64,000 bases of DNA from Setophaga petechia. Its lineage: Eukaryota; Chordata; Aves; Passeriformes; Parulidae. Shown here in pieces: positions 60,237-64,000 of the stretch. Every line of letters begins with the position of its first letter. Within the stretch, counting starts at the first letter, position 1. Under the pieces are notes generated by a model that saw nothing but the letters and a program-made list of their open reading frames with translations, did no database searches and had not been told where the DNA came from. Where the stretch lies: assembly GCA_024362935.1 (NCBI GenBank), contig JANCRA010000014.1, forward strand, positions 8,201,258 to 8,265,257. Direction: 5' to 3'. Made by a program: the position numbers and the translations under genes.

Positions 60237-63200
60237 GCCACATCCCCTGCTTGGCTGATCATCTGGGGCTGGTTCACTGGCATCCCCCAGCCCTGCCTCC
60301 TTCCATCCCCAGGAAGGTGTGATATCTTATTTCCACCCTGGACCCATCCTTTATGCTCTCCAGCCTCTCTGCAGCCTTGAATGAGGAGGAAGGACGCTCC
60401 CTTTTTCAAGCTGGCAAATGAGGCAGCTTAAGTGCTTTACTCCTTCCTGCCTACGTGTCCCTGCTCGTGTCAGCCCTTGTGCTGCACAATAGCCCAGCTC
60501 CATGGTGGAGCTCACCCAGTGCCTTGAGTCCTGCTGGGGCAGCAGGGCTGCCTTGGACCTTGGCTCCTGCCTCTGCCCCTGCAGCTGATGGCAATTCCTT
60601 CTGCAGGGGGAGGTGGATCCTGCCCTGGTTCTGAAGGGTGCCCTGGCCTGCGGGCACTTGGTGCTGCCTCCTGCAGCATCACCCGACTGCATGGCTGAGG
60701 CTGGCAGAGCATCACTGCCATGGATGGCTTCCACTCGTGAGGGGACACTCATGGAGCCCTCAGGTGCCAGGTCCCTGCTGTGCCCCAGTGCTGGGGAGCT
60801 GCTCTGTGCATCCATGTGCCATCTCCAGTGTGCTGCTCTGTGACCGTCGCTTTAAAAATATGAGGCTGCTTTAAACCCAAAGGGAATTTATTTTCTAGGA
60901 GATGTAGGGTCTGAATATCTTGGCTCTTCAGATTTCCTTCTCTTGGCTGGCACAGAGGATAACTCCTTCCTGATCCTGGGGCTGTGCTGGAGCCCTCAAG
61001 GGGTAAGGGAAGGGGAGGACTTGGAACCCTTTTGCCTCACCCAACCCCACGTGCTTCAGACTGACCAGCTGGCCCTCCTCCTCAGTCATTAGCCTAGGGT
61101 TTTCCAAGGTGATCCATGTATTCCGGCTTCCACGTGATGCTGGTTCAGCTGGCAGTGTTAGGGAAGCCATGGTGGAAGGTGGGATGCTCATGGTTTACTC
61201 AGCAAGGAGGAGGCACCAGGACTCCATGCTTGGGCCAAATATTCTCTGGTTTTATCTCATGTTTGGACGCATCCTCACCTGGTATAAGCCAGCTCCCTTG
61301 GCTGAGAGCCCAGGATGCTCTCTGGAGACATGGAGATGGGCTGTGCAGCTGAGGTTTCCAAATCTTCCATGATCATTAGGCAGCTTGGAGCTTACCCAAG
61401 CTCCCTGGCTCTCCAGGTGTCCTGTGGGGTGGCTGGGCACCAGGGAAGGGATCCCTCCTGGGTCAGGCACGTTTTGGGGAGTTTGTGTTGCTGCTCCCAC
61501 TCACAGGGCTCCTGGTTTATCCCATGGCAGTAGTGGGAGACTGGGCACCCAGGATCTGGTTAGTGAATGCTGTGTGGGCTGTTGTGCCTGGGCTGCTGCT
61601 TCCTCCTGCCTTCAGGGCACATCATCCCCACCGGTGTCCTCCTCCCACTACTGGAGGTGCTGTGCAGTGGAAAAGCTGCTGCTCTCCATGTGTCAGCCAC
61701 CTGCCAGTGACAGAGCCACGGTGTCCTTCTGCCAGGGCTGCTCCTGATGGCACCATGGCCTGTAAGCCATCTGCCTGGAGGCACACCCAGCAGGAGGAGG
61801 GTTTGGCAGGTGAAGGTAGACACAGCACGTGCCTCTCCCTGGGAGCTGGGACAGGTTTGCAGCTCCTGTGGACATGGTCTCACCCCCTCAAAGGGAGCAG
61901 CCACTTCTACTCTCACAACATGGCATGGTTGACTCTGTTGTACTGGTCAGTAGACACAAGTGAATTTCCTATCCCAGCTCCAGAATCAGCTCTGTTTGGG
62001 ATACTTAGAAATGGGCTGGAAAGGTGTCTCAATCCTGCCATCATCACTAGATTCCTTGCAGTTCTGTGACAGTGCTTTTGGCACTGTGAGCGTTAACCAC
62101 CAGACTTTTTCAGCATTCATAGCACGGGATGGAGATTTTCAGAGGTTCCCAGCTCTACTGTGCCCAACTCTCTAAAATTAACCATGTAACCTTCCTAAAA
62201 ATACTCAGAGGGTAGTAGCCTCTGGAGAGCACCAGCGCCACTTGCTCCTGGTTTCTAGACCAAGCCATTGGAGAGATTGGATCACCTGCCAGCCTATGTC
62301 TCACAGCCCTGGAAAGCCCTTGGCTTTCTCAAAGTCTCCTGCAAGGTGCAAGAGTCCAGGTCTCGACCTGAACCTGCCTTTCCAAGCCAGCCCCCTTCCT
62401 GCAGCACCCTCCTCTTCTTCACTTACTGTTGTTGGTACCTGCCCACACATTTCTGCATGAGGTGACAGTGCCAGCTTCAGGTTTAATGTGCCGTGGGCAG
62501 GAGCATCACCAGCTGCACCAGATGCCTTGGGAGGGGGGAAGTGTCCATGGCCTTTCCCTGGAGCAACCCCCGGGCCTCCCTATGGGTGTGGGAGGCCCAG
62601 GCAAGGAGGAATAGCTGGGCCCTTCCTCTCTTTTTTTTTTAAGACATGTGGGAGGAGGACATAAAGGGCTTGAGGAGGAGGGAGGGAGCTGAATTTTCCA
62701 TGAGCAGCTGTCAAAATGTAATCTCCTGCGTTGCTCCGGCTGGCAGCTTAGGCAGGATAAATTAACGGGGATTTCGGGGAATGCGGAAAATACCATGGCC
62801 TGGAGGGGGCTGGCCATGTGGAGAGCAGCTCTTTCATCCTCAGGACAGGCTCCTGCCTGAACTGTGAAGGGATGTTCCAAGGCACCGGGCGTGGTGCCTG
62901 GTGCTGGCTGTCCCCTGGCCTCGCTGGTTCTCTGCCTGTCACCTTCACCCAAAGGTCACCTGGAGGAGGGGTGGGGAGTTCACCTCTGCCTCCCCTTCCC
63001 CACTGGTGGTGGGCTCCTGTGCCTGCCATGGAGGGAAACACAAGCAGTTGCTTTTGCAATGTCAAGCATTTGTGCCGACAGCTGGGGTGCAGGGCAGCCC
63101 CCCACCCTGGGGGCCTTTCCACACCAGCTCCTCTCTCCTGCTCAGTGGGAATTTATGAACTGCATATTCATCTTTCCTTTTTTTCCCCCCTCCATCTTGT

Positions 63201-64000
63201 GAAATGCAGAGCCAGAAAAGTGTGTGTGTGCTTCTGCACTTGGCTCAGCCCCCAGACCTGTCTGGCTGGAGGATGCCACAAACGTGCTGGGGCTTGAGCC
63301 TGGGCCCCTCTGTCTGCCCAGTGTCCCCACGTCCTTGCCACAGGGCTGTGGCGGTGTCAGGAGTCCCAGTGCCCCAGCCAGCTGCCCAGGGAGCAGTGAG
63401 GAGCATGAGGAGTGTTCATGCCAGCTATTTATAACCGTGCTAAAGCTATCCCAGCTAGCAAATAGGCCTGGAGATACAGCAACAGCCGCTCACTGGAGCC
63501 TGCAGAGGACCCTGCTCGTTGCCTGGCCCTGCTGCTTTGCTGGCAGCCACAGAGCAGGCAGTTTCATTTGGGCCCTTTTCCCTTTACATTGGTTGCACGT
63601 CTCATAGGATCCCTTCGGGTGCTGCCGGAGCTGGCAGATCTGGGACAGCTGTTTAAAATAACACATTGGCACAGAAAAGGGGGGACCAGAGGAAACGAGG
63701 TCTGCCCACACACAGCACAGGGAACAGTACTGAACCTCTACAAATGCCGTGCCCTGACACAGAGGTTGCAGACAAAATGCCTTTTCCAAAGGGAGCCCTT
63801 CACAGCCATTCCAGGAGTTGCTGCTGGAAGCAGTGCCCAGAGCTCCCAGCAGGGACCGGTGCCGGTGGCGCTGGCAGCCCCTCCGTGCCAGGCAGGAGCA
63901 GTTCAGGCGGGGACAGGGCCAGGGCCAGGCGGGCTGCCAGGGGAGAGGGGCACCAGGAGGGTGTCTGGCAAGGGGAGGCCGGCTGGGTCTTGCAGCAGGC

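Larger units (their letters stand above)
48978..64000 (+). other. ZNRF1: ZNRF1 intron 1 (partial)
   Basis: From the GTGAGT donor to the end of the window, at least 15 kb. I looked for the zinc-finger exon (FKCPIC) and the RING exon (CVICLEE) and found neither. GC stays fairly high, so many open frames occur by chance. The CR1 element at 53105-53570 and a small direct repeat at 60171-60236 are the only structures I can name. Confidence 0.85.

Noticed and set aside
1..64000. CRISPR arrays, tRNA/rRNA genes, operons or phage-like systems
   Set aside because: Both strands were read for these. The window is spliced vertebrate DNA and none was seen.

Overview
This is vertebrate, almost certainly avian, nuclear DNA. 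It holds two protein genes arranged head to head around one CpG island. The evidence for a bird is CR1 retroposons of avian type, compact introns and an absence of mammalian SINE/LINE-1 classes. The gene order matches the WDR59-ZNRF1 neighbourhood of human 16q23 as I know it.

Positions ~25-47650, minus strand: a complete WDR59 gene. I reconstructed 26 coding exons by reading GT/AG borders and carrying the reading frame across every junction. They join into 2,922 nt with no break, encoding 973 residues plus stop; human WDR59 is 974 residues from memory. The product has an N-terminal WD40 propeller (about residues 35-325), a central RWD domain (about 390-495), a helical linker, and a C-terminal Cys/His zinc-binding RING-like domain (about 895-973). 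WDR59 is a subunit of GATOR2, which promotes amino-acid signalling to mTORC1 at the lysosome. The start codon lies in a perfect TISU/YY1 element. A canonical polyadenylation signal lies at 45-50, so the gene ends just inside the window.

Positions ~47.4-49.07 kb: a CpG island that acts as a shared divergent promoter. It carries a ZNF143-type element, an NRF1-like box, the TISU/YY1 box and a 20-nt C run.

Positions 48532-64000, plus strand: exon 1 and part of intron 1 of ZNRF1, a membrane-associated RING E3 ligase with an N-myristoylation start. Exon 1 is recognisable from end to end, but the frame shifts by one base inside a G10/C6 homopolymer block. I think this is a sequence error. The exons for the zinc finger and RING were not found and must lie beyond 64000.

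Introns and flanks hold CR1 fragments of several ages, one likely MIR relic, small hairpins, a 35-bp tandem duplication and an AT-rich island. I saw no RNA gene, CRISPR array or prokaryotic-style system, and nothing I would call a previously undescribed system. The most interesting points are the promoter/TISU architecture, the ZNRF1 frame break and a 19-bp near-perfect hairpin in a WDR59 intron.
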